A stretch of 7,903 bases of DNA from the NCBI GenBank assembly GCA_036654795.1, contig JAVVRI010000131.1:1-7903 (forward strand), read 5' to 3'. How positions within the stretch are numbered: position 1 is the first letter of the stretch; every line of letters begins with the position of its first letter. Under the pieces are notes generated by a model. That model saw nothing but the letters and a program-made list of their open reading frames with translations. It searched no databases and was not told the origin of the DNA. A program made the translations under genes and the position numbers. Source of the stretch: JAVVRI01 sp036654795. Its GTDB lineage: Bacteria > Bacteroidota > Bacteroidia > Bacteroidales > Tannerellaceae. This document shows, in pieces, positions 1-4,966 of the stretch.

Positions 1-542
1 ATGCCCTGCCGTTCCAGTAGGCGGGCTATTACGTCGCTTGCGTATCCTTTGGCGATAGCCGAGCAGTTAAGCAACAGGCGCGGATCATCCTTTATCACCT
101 TCTTGCCTTCCAATCGTACCTTCTTATAACCGACAAAACTTTTGATGCTGTCTACCATTTGTGGGGTAATGCTGTCCATTTTACTAAATCCGAAGCCCCA
201 GAGGTTGACTAGCGGTGCGCAGGTAATGTCGAATACACCGTCAGATTTGACGGATACTTCTCTGGCTTTCTTAAATACTTCGACAAACCAGTCGTCTACC
301 TCTACCTCTTCATTTCTGTTTACCTTTGCAATGATTGAGTTCGGGTTGAAAGGATTGAGCGAGAGGTTGAACTTTTGGAATTCAGCATCAATCTTTGCGG
401 TCTGTAATTCGGACGCTTCGTATTTGATGCTATAAAGGGTGTGAAACACGGTGCCGCTTTCTTCAAAATACTGGTTTTTCTGGGCGCAGGAGAGGCAGAG
501 TAGCATCATACACAAGCCTGCAAGTAGATTCGTTTTACGCAT
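1..542 (-). CDS. apbE: FAD:protein FMN transferase (ApbE family lipoprotein), 5' part only
   Basis: The gene reads leftward from an ATG at 542-540 and is open for 180 codons to the window edge, so the C-terminal part (family usually about 330 residues) is missing. Residues 1-18 form a signal peptide (basic MRK, hydrophobic run, LSC) with Cys19 as the probable lipidation site; the lipobox is imperfect because Cys16 stands at -3. ApbE hallmarks follow in order: GTVFHTLYSI (30-39), a segment LSLNPFNPNSIIAKVN (60-75), DGVFDITCAPLVNLWGFGF (101-119), and the flavin-binding SAIAKGYASD (161-170). ApbE enzymes covalently attach FMN to threonines of exported proteins such as NqrB/NqrC and RnfG; the target here cannot be seen. 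The protein should act on the periplasmic face of the inner membrane, anchored by lipid. It has its own promoter and is not obviously part of the mntP operon. Family assignment is firm. Confidence 0.92.
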   Translation of the reverse strand, partial: MRKTNLLAGLCMMLLCLSCAQKNQYFEESGTVFHTLYSIKYEASELQTAKIDAEFQKFNLSLNPFNPNSIIAKVNRNEEVEVDDWFVEVFKKAREVSVKSDGVFDITCAPLVNLWGFGFSKMDSITPQMVDSIKSFVGYKKVRLEGKKVIKDDPRLLLNCSAIAKGYASDVIARLLERQG

Positions 543-565
543 TTATATTACTGTTTTTATGATTG

Positions 566-597
566 CAAAGATAATCCGGAACGGTTGATTATCCCAA
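566..597 (-). promoter_or_regulatory. Promoter of apbE, Bacteroidetes type
   Basis: On the minus strand TTG (597-595) is followed after 21 bases by TATCTTTG (573-566), matching the Bacteroidetes TTG/TAnnTTTG consensus. Transcription would start near 559, about 17 bases before the apbE ATG. A 6-bp dyad (ATAATC/GATTAT, 571-576 and 587-592) lies in the spacer and touches the -7 box. Start site inferred, not measured. Confidence 0.65.
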
Positions 598-633
598 TAC
601 TAGAGGTCTAAAATGAATTATCGCACACACTAT

Positions 634-1197
634 TTATATAATGGCGAGATGTTCTAGCAGTATCTTGCTCCCGATACCGATCAGGATAAGTCCGCCAATC
701 AGATCCAGCTTTAGGTTAACCTTTCGCCCAAAGTGGCTTCCGAAGTAAACGCCGAAGGCTGAGAAGGCAAAGGTTACTACCCCAATCGTCCCTGTAATCA
801 GCATCAAAGGTGATTGTAGTAACGCCAGTGAAATGCCGACAGCAAGGGCGTCAATGCTGGTAGCAATACCCAATCCGCAAAGTGTTTTGTTGCAGAGCGG
901 GTCGAACTTACAATCCTCTTTTTCTTCTTGCATGCTGTCATAGATCATCTTGCCACCCAGATAGAGTAGCAGGACGAAAGCAATCCAGTGGTCGAAGGCG
1001 CAGATAAGCTGTTCGAAGCCCATGCCTGCCAGATAGCCTGCTGCCGTCATGCCTGCCTGAAAGAGTGCCATTACGGTAGCTATCTTAACAACGTTACCGG
1101 CGGTGCAGTTCTTAATTACTGCACCGCCGGTAACGGATACGGCCAGACTGTCCATTGACAGCCCGATAGCCAATAATACAATTTCGAGGAATGACAT
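634..1197 (-). CDS. mntP: Manganese efflux pump MntP
   Basis: This 187-residue integral membrane protein has the length and layout of the MntP (former YebN/DUF204) family, which exports Mn2+ across the inner membrane. It is an internal duplication: GLSMDSLAVS (12-21) in the first half is echoed by GIATSIDALAVG (110-121) in the second. Asp16 and Asp116 are the conserved acidic residues linked to metal transport in the family. About six membrane segments are visible (roughly 2-20, 36-56, 66-86, 108-127, 132-152, 166-186), with a charged EEKED loop near 91-95. It is the last gene of the operon, starting 2 bases after the glycosyltransferase stop, so translational coupling is likely. No yybP-ykoY manganese riboswitch is visible in front of it or of the operon. 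Codons 21-36 contain a perfect 18-bp inverted repeat (1092-1135). Confidence 0.95.
   Translation of the reverse strand: MSFLEIVLLAIGLSMDSLAVSVTGGAVIKNCTAGNVVKIATVMALFQAGMTAAGYLAGMGFEQLICAFDHWIAFVLLLYLGGKMIYDSMQEEKEDCKFDPLCNKTLCGLGIATSIDALAVGISLALLQSPLMLITGTIGVVTFAFSAFGVYFGSHFGRKVNLKLDLIGGLILIGIGSKILLEHLAII
1092..1135 (-). repeat. Perfect 18-bp inverted repeat inside mntP
   Basis: Arms 1092-1109 and 1118-1135 are exactly complementary over 18 bp, mostly G/C, around an 8-base loop (1110-1117). In the mntP mRNA this gives a strong hairpin covering codons 21-36, just after the first membrane segment. No run of U follows, so it does not look like an intrinsic terminator. The encoded residues (TGGAV before the loop, CTAGN after it) are compatible with a normal MntP. 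Function unknown; an mRNA structure affecting translation, pausing or decay is a possibility. Confidence 0.9.
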
Positions 1198-1199
1198 TC

Positions 1200-2147
1200 T
1201 TATAGTTCTGCTTCTATCTTGTAATTATTACGCTGTGGCGAGTTACGGGAAATTAGTTCTCCTATAAACCCTGCCAAAAACATCTGTGTACCCAGAATCA
1301 TCGCCGTAAGCGAGATGTAGAAGTAAGGTGAGCTTGTTACCAGCGGACGCAGATCACCCGAAAGCATGGAAATCATCTTCATCGTCAGTACGAAGGCTAA
1401 TGCCAGAAAACCGATTAAGAACATCACGCTGCCCCATAACCCGAAGAAGTGCATCGGCTTTTTGCCGAAACGGGAGGTGAACCAGAGTGTGATCAGATCT
1501 AGATATCCGTTTACGAAGCGGTTTAGTCCGAACTTCGTTGTTCCGTATTTACGCGCTTGGTGTTGTACTACCTTTTCCCCGATCTTGTTAAATCCGGCAA
1601 TCTTTGCCATGTAAGGGATGTTGCGGTGCATGTCGTTATATACCTCGATGTTCTTGATCACAACATTCTTGTAGGCTTTGAGCCCACAGTTGAAGTCGTG
1701 CAGGTAGATGCCTGAGAACTTACGTGCCGTTGCGTTGAACAACTTTGTGGGAATAGTCTTTGTTAGTGGATCGTAGCGTTTCTTTTTCCATCCGGATACG
1801 AGGTCGTATCCGTCCTCTTTAATCATCCTGAATAGTTCTGGTATCTCGTCGGGACTGTCTTGTAGGTCGGCGTCCATGGTGATAACCACATCGCCTTTCG
1901 CGCGTTGAAAGCCACAGTTTAAACCCGGCGACTTTCCGTAATTGCGTCTGAACTTAACACCTCTGACGTTGGGGGACTGGCTGCTGAGCTGCTCTATTAT
2001 TTCCCATGAGTTGTCTGTACTTCCGTCGTTAATAAAGATAACTTCGTAGCTGAAATTATTCTTTTTCATGACCCGGTCAATCCATGCGAAGAGTTCGGGT
2101 AATGATTCGGCTTCGTTGTACAACGGAATAACTACTGATATATCCAT
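1200..2147 (-). CDS. Family 2 glycosyltransferase, polyprenyl-phosphate type (DPM1/ArnC/GtrB-like)
   Basis: The 315-residue protein has a GT-A fold catalytic domain (about 3-225) and two C-terminal membrane helices (about 234-257 and 276-298). Motifs seen are VVIPLYNEAESL (5-16), NDGSTDNS (40-47), the metal- and nucleotide-binding DADLQDSPDE (92-101, Asp92/Asp94), and RKYGTTKFG (199-207), the equivalent of the R-x-G-x-S/T-K stretch of dolichyl- and undecaprenyl-phosphate glycosyltransferases. Members of this family move a sugar from a nucleotide donor to a polyprenyl phosphate on the cytoplasmic side of the inner membrane, to be used later in glycan or protein glycosylation. The sugar cannot be read from the sequence. 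It lies 9 bases after the DUF4199 gene and 2 bases before mntP in one operon. The family is certain, the exact acceptor is inferred. Confidence 0.92.
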   Translation of the reverse strand: MDISVVIPLYNEAESLPELFAWIDRVMKKNNFSYEVIFINDGSTDNSWEIIEQLSSQSPNVRGVKFRRNYGKSPGLNCGFQRAKGDVVITMDADLQDSPDEIPELFRMIKEDGYDLVSGWKKKRYDPLTKTIPTKLFNATARKFSGIYLHDFNCGLKAYKNVVIKNIEVYNDMHRNIPYMAKIAGFNKIGEKVVQHQARKYGTTKFGLNRFVNGYLDLITLWFTSRFGKKPMHFFGLWGSVMFLIGFLALAFVLTMKMISMLSGDLRPLVTSSPYFYISLTAMILGTQMFLAGFIGELISRNSPQRNNYKIEAEL

Positions 2148-2156
2148 TATCTACTT

Positions 2157-2705
2157 TTAAATTTCGTCTTGTTTCTCTTTTTGTATGGTAGCGCCAGTCT
2201 CATTGTTACGGCAGAGCAAAGCGGCTACCGGTATGGATAGCACAATGCCGTAAAACACATTGTTGAATATACCTTGTATAGCCATGTGTATGGGGCTGGG
2301 CATTGCTATTTTGCTGATGGATTCTATTACATCTGTCTCCACATTGCTGCTCTTTAATAGGTCTACTACTTGTCCGACCGAGTTGGCCATGAAGTCTGGA
2401 GCGGCAATATACTGATAGAAGATGAAATGCTCAAGCGAAACAATTAGTGCGGCAAAGAAATAAATCATCATCCCGAAACGCCAAGCATGGAAAAAGCTGA
2501 TAGAGCTACCTATATCCTGCTTATAACGCCTAGTTAGGTAATAGGCGATAAAAGGCACAGCCAACGTTAATAACCAATAGACGAAACTGAGCGCCGGTAC
2601 CGATACGCTAAAAATAAAGAAGAGGTATTTGATCACCCAATAAATTCCAAGTGAGAAACCATAGGTCATCGCACTTCTTAGCAATAGATTCTGATTGTCT
2701 TCCAT
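2157..2705 (-). CDS. DUF4199 family membrane protein
   Basis: The 182-residue protein has four probable membrane helices (about 12-33, 37-58, 72-97 and 142-165), with a soluble stretch near 100-138 between the third and fourth and a charged cytoplasmic-looking tail (KEKQDEI end). The order and length of helices and the FFHAWRFGMM segment (71-80) fit DUF4199, a Bacteroidetes family of unknown function. It is the first gene of the operon, directly before a polyprenyl-phosphate glycosyltransferase, a pairing I recall from other Bacteroidales. This suggests a helper role in the same membrane step, for instance partnering or lipid-carrier flipping, but that is only inference. The ATG at 2705 sits about 25 bases from the predicted transcription start. 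No enzyme motif is visible. Confidence 0.85.
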   Translation of the reverse strand: MEDNQNLLLRSAMTYGFSLGIYWVIKYLFFIFSVSVPALSFVYWLLTLAVPFIAYYLTRRYKQDIGSSISFFHAWRFGMMIYFFAALIVSLEHFIFYQYIAAPDFMANSVGQVVDLLKSSNVETDVIESISKIAMPSPIHMAIQGIFNNVFYGIVLSIPVAALLCRNNETGATIQKEKQDEI

Positions 2706-2736
2706 AATTATGCTGTATTTAATTAAATTGCTTCAG

Positions 2737-2767
2737 CAAAGTTAGTTTATTTGTAATAATATGCAAA
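2737..2767 (-). promoter_or_regulatory. Promoter of the DUF4199-glycosyltransferase-mntP operon
   Basis: On the minus strand TTTG (2767-2764) is followed by a 19-base spacer and TAACTTTG (2744-2737), an essentially perfect Bacteroidetes promoter. The start site would be near 2731, leaving a short leader of about 25 bases, too short for a riboswitch. It begins 9 bases after the upstream terminator hairpin ends. Confidence 0.75.
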
Positions 2768-2776
2768 CTTGAATAG

Positions 2777-2820
2777 AATAAAAAAAGGAAGCTTAATCAA
2801 TTAAGCTTCCTTTTTTTATT
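2777..2820 (-). terminator. Terminator of the SRP RNA-tRNA-Thr unit
   Basis: A perfect 20-bp inverted repeat (2777-2796 with 2801-2820) surrounds a 4-base loop. The stem has a GGAAGCTTAA core flanked by A7 and T7 runs, so the transcript ends in a U tract in either direction. It starts 4 bases after the tRNA-Thr 3' end, so it must terminate the stable-RNA transcript and shield the operon promoter downstream. Confidence 0.9.
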
Positions 2821-2824
2821 ATTG

Positions 2825-2898
2825 AGCCTCTTGTAAGATTCGAACTTACGACCCCGAGATTACAAATCACGTGCTCTGGCCAACTGAGCTAAAGAGGC
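2825..2898 (-). tRNA. tRNA-Thr (anticodon TGT)
   Basis: The 74-base cloverleaf is complete: acceptor GCCTCTT (2898-2892) pairs with AAGAGGC (2832-2826), discriminator T at 2825; D arm GCTC/GAGC; anticodon loop TTTGTAA with anticodon TGT, reading ACA and other ACN threonine codons; T arm GTAAG-TTCGAAT-CTTAC. The anticodon stem CGTGA/TCTCG carries one T-T mismatch at its third pair. CCA is not encoded (CAAT follows), so it must be added after transcription. It is co-transcribed with the SRP RNA, whose 3' end lies directly against its first base. Confidence 0.95.
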
Positions 2899-2998
2899 GG
2901 GTGGGTAAGCTGACTACATCGCGCCGCTACAACCAAGTACCTTTGCTGCGATCAAGCCCTGGAGGATTCCGAGGGAGCATGCCGTGTAGGACTTACCC
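2899..2998 (-). ncRNA. ffs: Small signal recognition particle RNA (4.5S-type)
   Basis: About 100 bases that fold into a long rod. The ends pair as GGGTAAG (2998-2992) with CTTACCC (2909-2903), followed inward by CTAC with GTAG. The apical part carries CCAGG and GCAGCAAAGG, the two strands of the conserved symmetric loop that binds Ffh, and the descending strand has GCGATGTAG, much like E. coli 4.5S RNA. The 3' tail CCCACCC is the same as in E. coli. The hexa- to octanucleotide apical segment GCTTGATC differs from the usual UCC-GGAA-GGA tip. The RNA pairs with Ffh and FtsY to target membrane and exported proteins co-translationally. A consensus promoter places +1 at the first G. Identified by recognition and pairing, not by a covariance model run. 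Confidence 0.85.
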
Positions 2999-3003
2999 GA
3001 GTG

Positions 3004-3033
3004 CAAAAGTAGGTATTATTTTCAATTCTGCAA
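3004..3033 (-). promoter_or_regulatory. Promoter of the SRP RNA-tRNA-Thr unit
   Basis: On the minus strand TTG (3033-3031), a 19-base spacer and TACTTTTG (3011-3004) match the Bacteroidetes consensus exactly. The base 6 positions after the -7 box is the first G of the SRP RNA terminal stem (2998), so this RNA would need no 5' trimming. Confidence 0.8.
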
Positions 3034-3130
3034 GCCTACACCGTGTTTTTGTCTGATCTTTTCTTTTAATTGGTTGATGTTCTTGTTGTTCTAATATAGT
3101 TAAAAAATGTATCAATACGAATGAGGCATG

Positions 3131-3712
3131 TTATGGAGAGGGGAGGAGCAGAAAGAGTAGCCCGGCTTCGTACCCATAAGACGTTCTTATCTTTTTTAAA
3201 GAGCGTTGAATTAGATTCTCGACAGACTGATAGTTCATATTCATCAAAAGGCAGATTTTATCAATCTCCAGCTCCTGAATGTAGCGATAGTAGAGTACCT
3301 CCTTTTGGCGCGAGGTTAATAGAGCGAAGATTTTTTGTATTTCTTTTTGTTGGTTCGTGACTTGTTCGTTGTCGATAAAGACATCTTCTACTGTTGGTTC
3401 CAAAGAAAATTCGATTCCTTCCGTATCGTTTCTGTTGTAGAAGTTTTCTTTATAAAGCGCCCGTATCAGGTTGTTTTTGAGAGAGACCATGAGGTATACT
3501 TTTACATTGTCCGGTACGACTAATGTCTTCCTATTCTTATATAGTACTGTAAAGAGGTCTTGTATGCAATCCTTTATGATTTCACTATCCGAAGTGAAGC
3601 GACAACCATACCTATATAGTATTTGCAAGTACATATTATATATCCAACAATACGCATCGTTATTGCCGGAGATAAATTGTTCCCACTTTACTCGTGTTTC
3701 GTCAACTAGCAT
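3131..3712 (-). CDS. ECF-type RNA polymerase sigma factor, orphan
   Basis: The 193-residue protein is an extracytoplasmic-function sigma-70 family member. Region 2 lies at about 19-88, including SEIIKDCIQDLFTVLYKNR (43-61), which is the -10 recognition and core-binding helix region. A linker follows (about 92-122), then region 4 at about 124-178 with LTSRQKEVLYYRY (132-144) and a helix-turn-helix near 149-170 that reads the -35 element. It resembles the FecI-like sigma factors of Bacteroidetes, which usually sit beside a FecR anti-sigma gene and a SusC/SusD pair. None of these is present here: tRNA-Trp lies on one side and the SRP RNA unit on the other. The C terminus ends in an unusual hydrophobic GLLFLLLPSP. 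The targets and the signal cannot be inferred. Confidence 0.9.
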   Translation of the reverse strand: MLVDETRVKWEQFISGNNDAYCWIYNMYLQILYRYGCRFTSDSEIIKDCIQDLFTVLYKNRKTLVVPDNVKVYLMVSLKNNLIRALYKENFYNRNDTEGIEFSLEPTVEDVFIDNEQVTNQQKEIQKIFALLTSRQKEVLYYRYIQELEIDKICLLMNMNYQSVENLIQRSLKKIRTSYGYEAGLLFLLLPSP

Positions 3713-3787
3713 TTTTGCATTCAGTCTGGTTGTTTTTCTGACGGCTAAAGTACTATATAATTATTAATTTTCGTCTATATTTATACC

Positions 3788-3795
3788 CAAAAGTA
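3788..3795 (-). promoter_or_regulatory. Possible -7 box for the sigma factor gene
   Basis: TACTTTTG on the minus strand is a perfect -7 box, identical to those of the SRP RNA and tRNA-Trp. A start near 3782 would give a leader of about 70 bases. At the right distance upstream there is only CTG in place of TTG, so the match is partial. Confidence 0.45.
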
Positions 3796-3903
3796 ATTGA
3801 TTTACAAAAAAACTCAGAAATATATATCTTTACAGCATGGATTTACACTTCTTTTCTTTTTGAGTATAAATCTGCAAAATAGTAATTTGATCCGTAAAAA
3901 CAG

Positions 3904-3933
3904 TTGCGTGTTCGAAAAATTATACTACTTTTG
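3904..3933 (+). promoter_or_regulatory. Promoter of tRNA-Trp
   Basis: TTG (3904-3906), a 19-base spacer and TACTTTTG (3926-3933) form an exact Bacteroidetes promoter. Transcription would begin near 3939-3940, only about 4-5 bases before the mature tRNA 5' end at 3944. This shows that the tRNA is its own transcription unit. Confidence 0.8.
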
Positions 3934-3943
3934 TACTCGCAAT

Positions 3944-4016
3944 ACGGAAGTAGCTCAGTTGGTAGAGCACTGGTCTCCAAAACCAGGTGTCGGGAGTTCG
4001 AGCCTCTCCTTCCGTG
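3944..4016 (+). tRNA. tRNA-Trp (anticodon CCA)
   Basis: A complete 73-base cloverleaf: acceptor ACGGAAG with CTTCCGT, discriminator G4016, D arm GCTC/GAGC, anticodon stem CTGGT/ACCAG around loop CTCCAAA (anticodon CCA, reads UGG), T arm GGGAG-TTCGAGC-CTCTC with one G-T pair. CCA is not encoded. In many bacteria tRNA-Trp sits between tuf and secE; here no secE or nusG follows, so this copy stands alone. No clear terminator is seen directly downstream; the tandem small dyads at 4098-4145 are the nearest structures. Confidence 0.95.
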
Positions 4017-4097
4017 CTTAGCCTCTCCTCATTCACCTTCTCTACCGGAAGCCCTTCGCTTTTAATTAAGTACACTATCACTAATCTGTACAGATCT

Positions 4098-4145
4098 TAT
4101 ATGCTTTGTTGTCAAAACATATATGCTTTGCCATCAAAGCTTATA
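4098..4145. repeat. Two tandem 19-base repeats, each a small dyad
   Basis: Units 4098-4116 and 4120-4138 match at 16 of 19 positions with a 22-base period (TATATGCTTTG then 3 variable bases then TCAAA). The second unit forms a stem GCTTTG-CCAT-CAAAGC (4125-4140) that extends by 4 AT pairs past one mismatch to 4120-4145. They lie in the gap between tRNA-Trp and the convergent bactofilin gene. Too weak and without a T run to call a terminator. Confidence 0.55.
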
Positions 4146-4218
4146 ATAATCCCTACTCTTATGCGTCGTGAATTTTCATTTTCTGGCGATCGCTATTCAA
4201 TAGTGTGTAGAAGCAATG

Positions 4219-4234
4219 CGTTATAATTATAACG
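4219..4234. repeat. 16-base perfect palindrome after the bactofilin gene
   Basis: CGTTATAATTATAACG is fully self-complementary and sits 3 bases beyond the bactofilin stop codon (4238). As RNA it has no room for a stable loop and no U run follows, so it is a doubtful terminator; it could as well be a protein site or chance in AT-rich DNA. Confidence 0.4.
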
Positions 4235-4237
4235 ACC

Positions 4238-4618
4238 TTACTTTTTGGCTGTTGTTGTTTCTTTTTCGCTTGTCATGCTGCATATGCCATTGAAGCGGGC
4301 GTTGGGCTCTATCTCGAGTGTTTGTGCAAAGATGTCGCCTTTGATAGTCGCTGTTCCCTTTAGTGACAGTTTAGCTTTTACGCGTATCGAACCTTCCACT
4401 TTACCTAGGATCTCAGCGTTGTCAGAGATGATATTGCCTATAACATGGGCTTTGGGGCCTATTACCATTTTTCCGTTACAAACAACGTCGCCTTCAATAA
4501 CCCCGTCCAGTCTGAAATCTATTTCTGTTACAATATTACCCTTTACCGTTGTGCCTACGGCCAGCGTGTTGTGTAATCCGGCAGCTGCCGTTTCTTCTTT
4601 TTGTTTTATTCCCATCAT
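4238..4618 (-). CDS. Bactofilin (polymer-forming cytoskeletal protein)
   Basis: The 126-residue protein is a bactofilin (DUF583/CcmA family): a short disordered N-terminus (1-17), a core of short beta-helix repeats (about 18-113) with regularly spaced G-x-I/V turns (VKGNIV, IEGDVV, VIGNII, VEGSIR, LKGTA, IKGDIF), and a charged, disordered TSEKETTTAKK tail. Bactofilins self-assemble without nucleotide into non-polar filaments at the cytoplasmic membrane and position cell-wall enzymes or shape the cell. No peptidoglycan hydrolase gene lies beside it, though bactofilins often have one, so its partner is unknown. There are two consecutive ATG codons; the first (4618) is used here, and the second would lose one residue. 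It is transcribed divergently from lepA. Confidence 0.92.
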   Translation of the reverse strand: MMGIKQKEETAAAGLHNTLAVGTTVKGNIVTEIDFRLDGVIEGDVVCNGKMVIGPKAHVIGNIISDNAEILGKVEGSIRVKAKLSLKGTATIKGDIFAQTLEIEPNARFNGICSMTSEKETTTAKK

Positions 4619-4637
4619 ATATTTACTTGCTTTGCTA

Positions 4638-4645
4638 CAAATATA
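4638..4645 (-). promoter_or_regulatory. Possible -7 box for bactofilin
   Basis: TATATTTG on the minus strand matches TAnnTTTG and would start transcription near 4632, about 14 bases before the ATG. The nearest upstream TTG (4664-4662) is at a 16-base spacing, shorter than the usual 19-21, so the match is partial. Confidence 0.45.
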
Positions 4646-4844
4646 AAGCTTTTTTTTGTGCCAACGGCTTACTTTATCTATATTTACATATTAATTTAAT
4701 GTCACTAGTTCGTTAAACTTTCAATTAACATTTATGCATCAATAACCACGAATTTAATTTCCTCTTTTATCTCAATATAATATTTATGCTCTTATATATT
4801 GTCGTTTAATCAATCTCTCCACATTTATGTATCAAAAAAAGCAC

Positions 4845-4852
4845 TATATTTG
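4845..4852 (+). promoter_or_regulatory. Probable -7 box for lepA
   Basis: TATATTTG is a full match to TAnnTTTG. The -33 region at the expected spacing reads TTTATG in place of TTG, so that half is weak. Transcription would start near 4858 and leave a leader of roughly 110 AT-rich bases with no Shine-Dalgarno sequence before the ATG at 4967. Confidence 0.55.
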
Positions 4853-4966
4853 CATCGTAAAAAATAGACACCAACATCTTTTTGGGTGATTAATTTTACA
4901 AATGTTTTACTGATAGCTTTGATATCGTCTGTAAGTAGATTATAATAAGATTATTATATTGTATAA

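Larger units (their letters stand above)
4619..4966. other. 348-base AT-rich divergent region between bactofilin and lepA
   Basis: No gene is visible here. The region holds predicted promoters for both flanking genes (4638-4645 minus, 4845-4852 plus), a 15-base direct repeat with one mismatch (4728-4742 and 4821-4835), and an AT-only dyad just before the lepA start (4941-4958, 8 pairs around GA). The stretch between about 4660 and 4820 is otherwise featureless AT-rich sequence. Confidence 0.6.

Noticed and set aside
142..435. 97-codon open frame on the plus strand
   Set aside because: It is antisense to apbE, whose reading frame shows clear family motifs; the plus-strand product has no recognisable features.
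1092..1135. Intrinsic terminator within mntP
   Set aside because: The stem is strong but no U run follows on either strand and the reading frame continues intact.
2706..2736. Manganese riboswitch (yybP-ykoY) in front of the mntP operon
   Set aside because: The leader after the predicted start is only about 25 bases and lacks the structure; nothing suitable lies before mntP either.
2871..3056. 61-codon plus-strand open frame
   Set aside because: It is antisense to the SRP RNA and part of tRNA-Thr.
3797..4226. Two overlapping plus-strand open frames around tRNA-Trp
   Set aside because: They run through the tRNA-Trp gene and its promoter and have no family resemblance; the tRNA explains the sequence.
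4245..4646. 133-codon open frame on the plus strand
   Set aside because: Antisense shadow of the bactofilin gene, whose beta-helix repeats are unmistakable.
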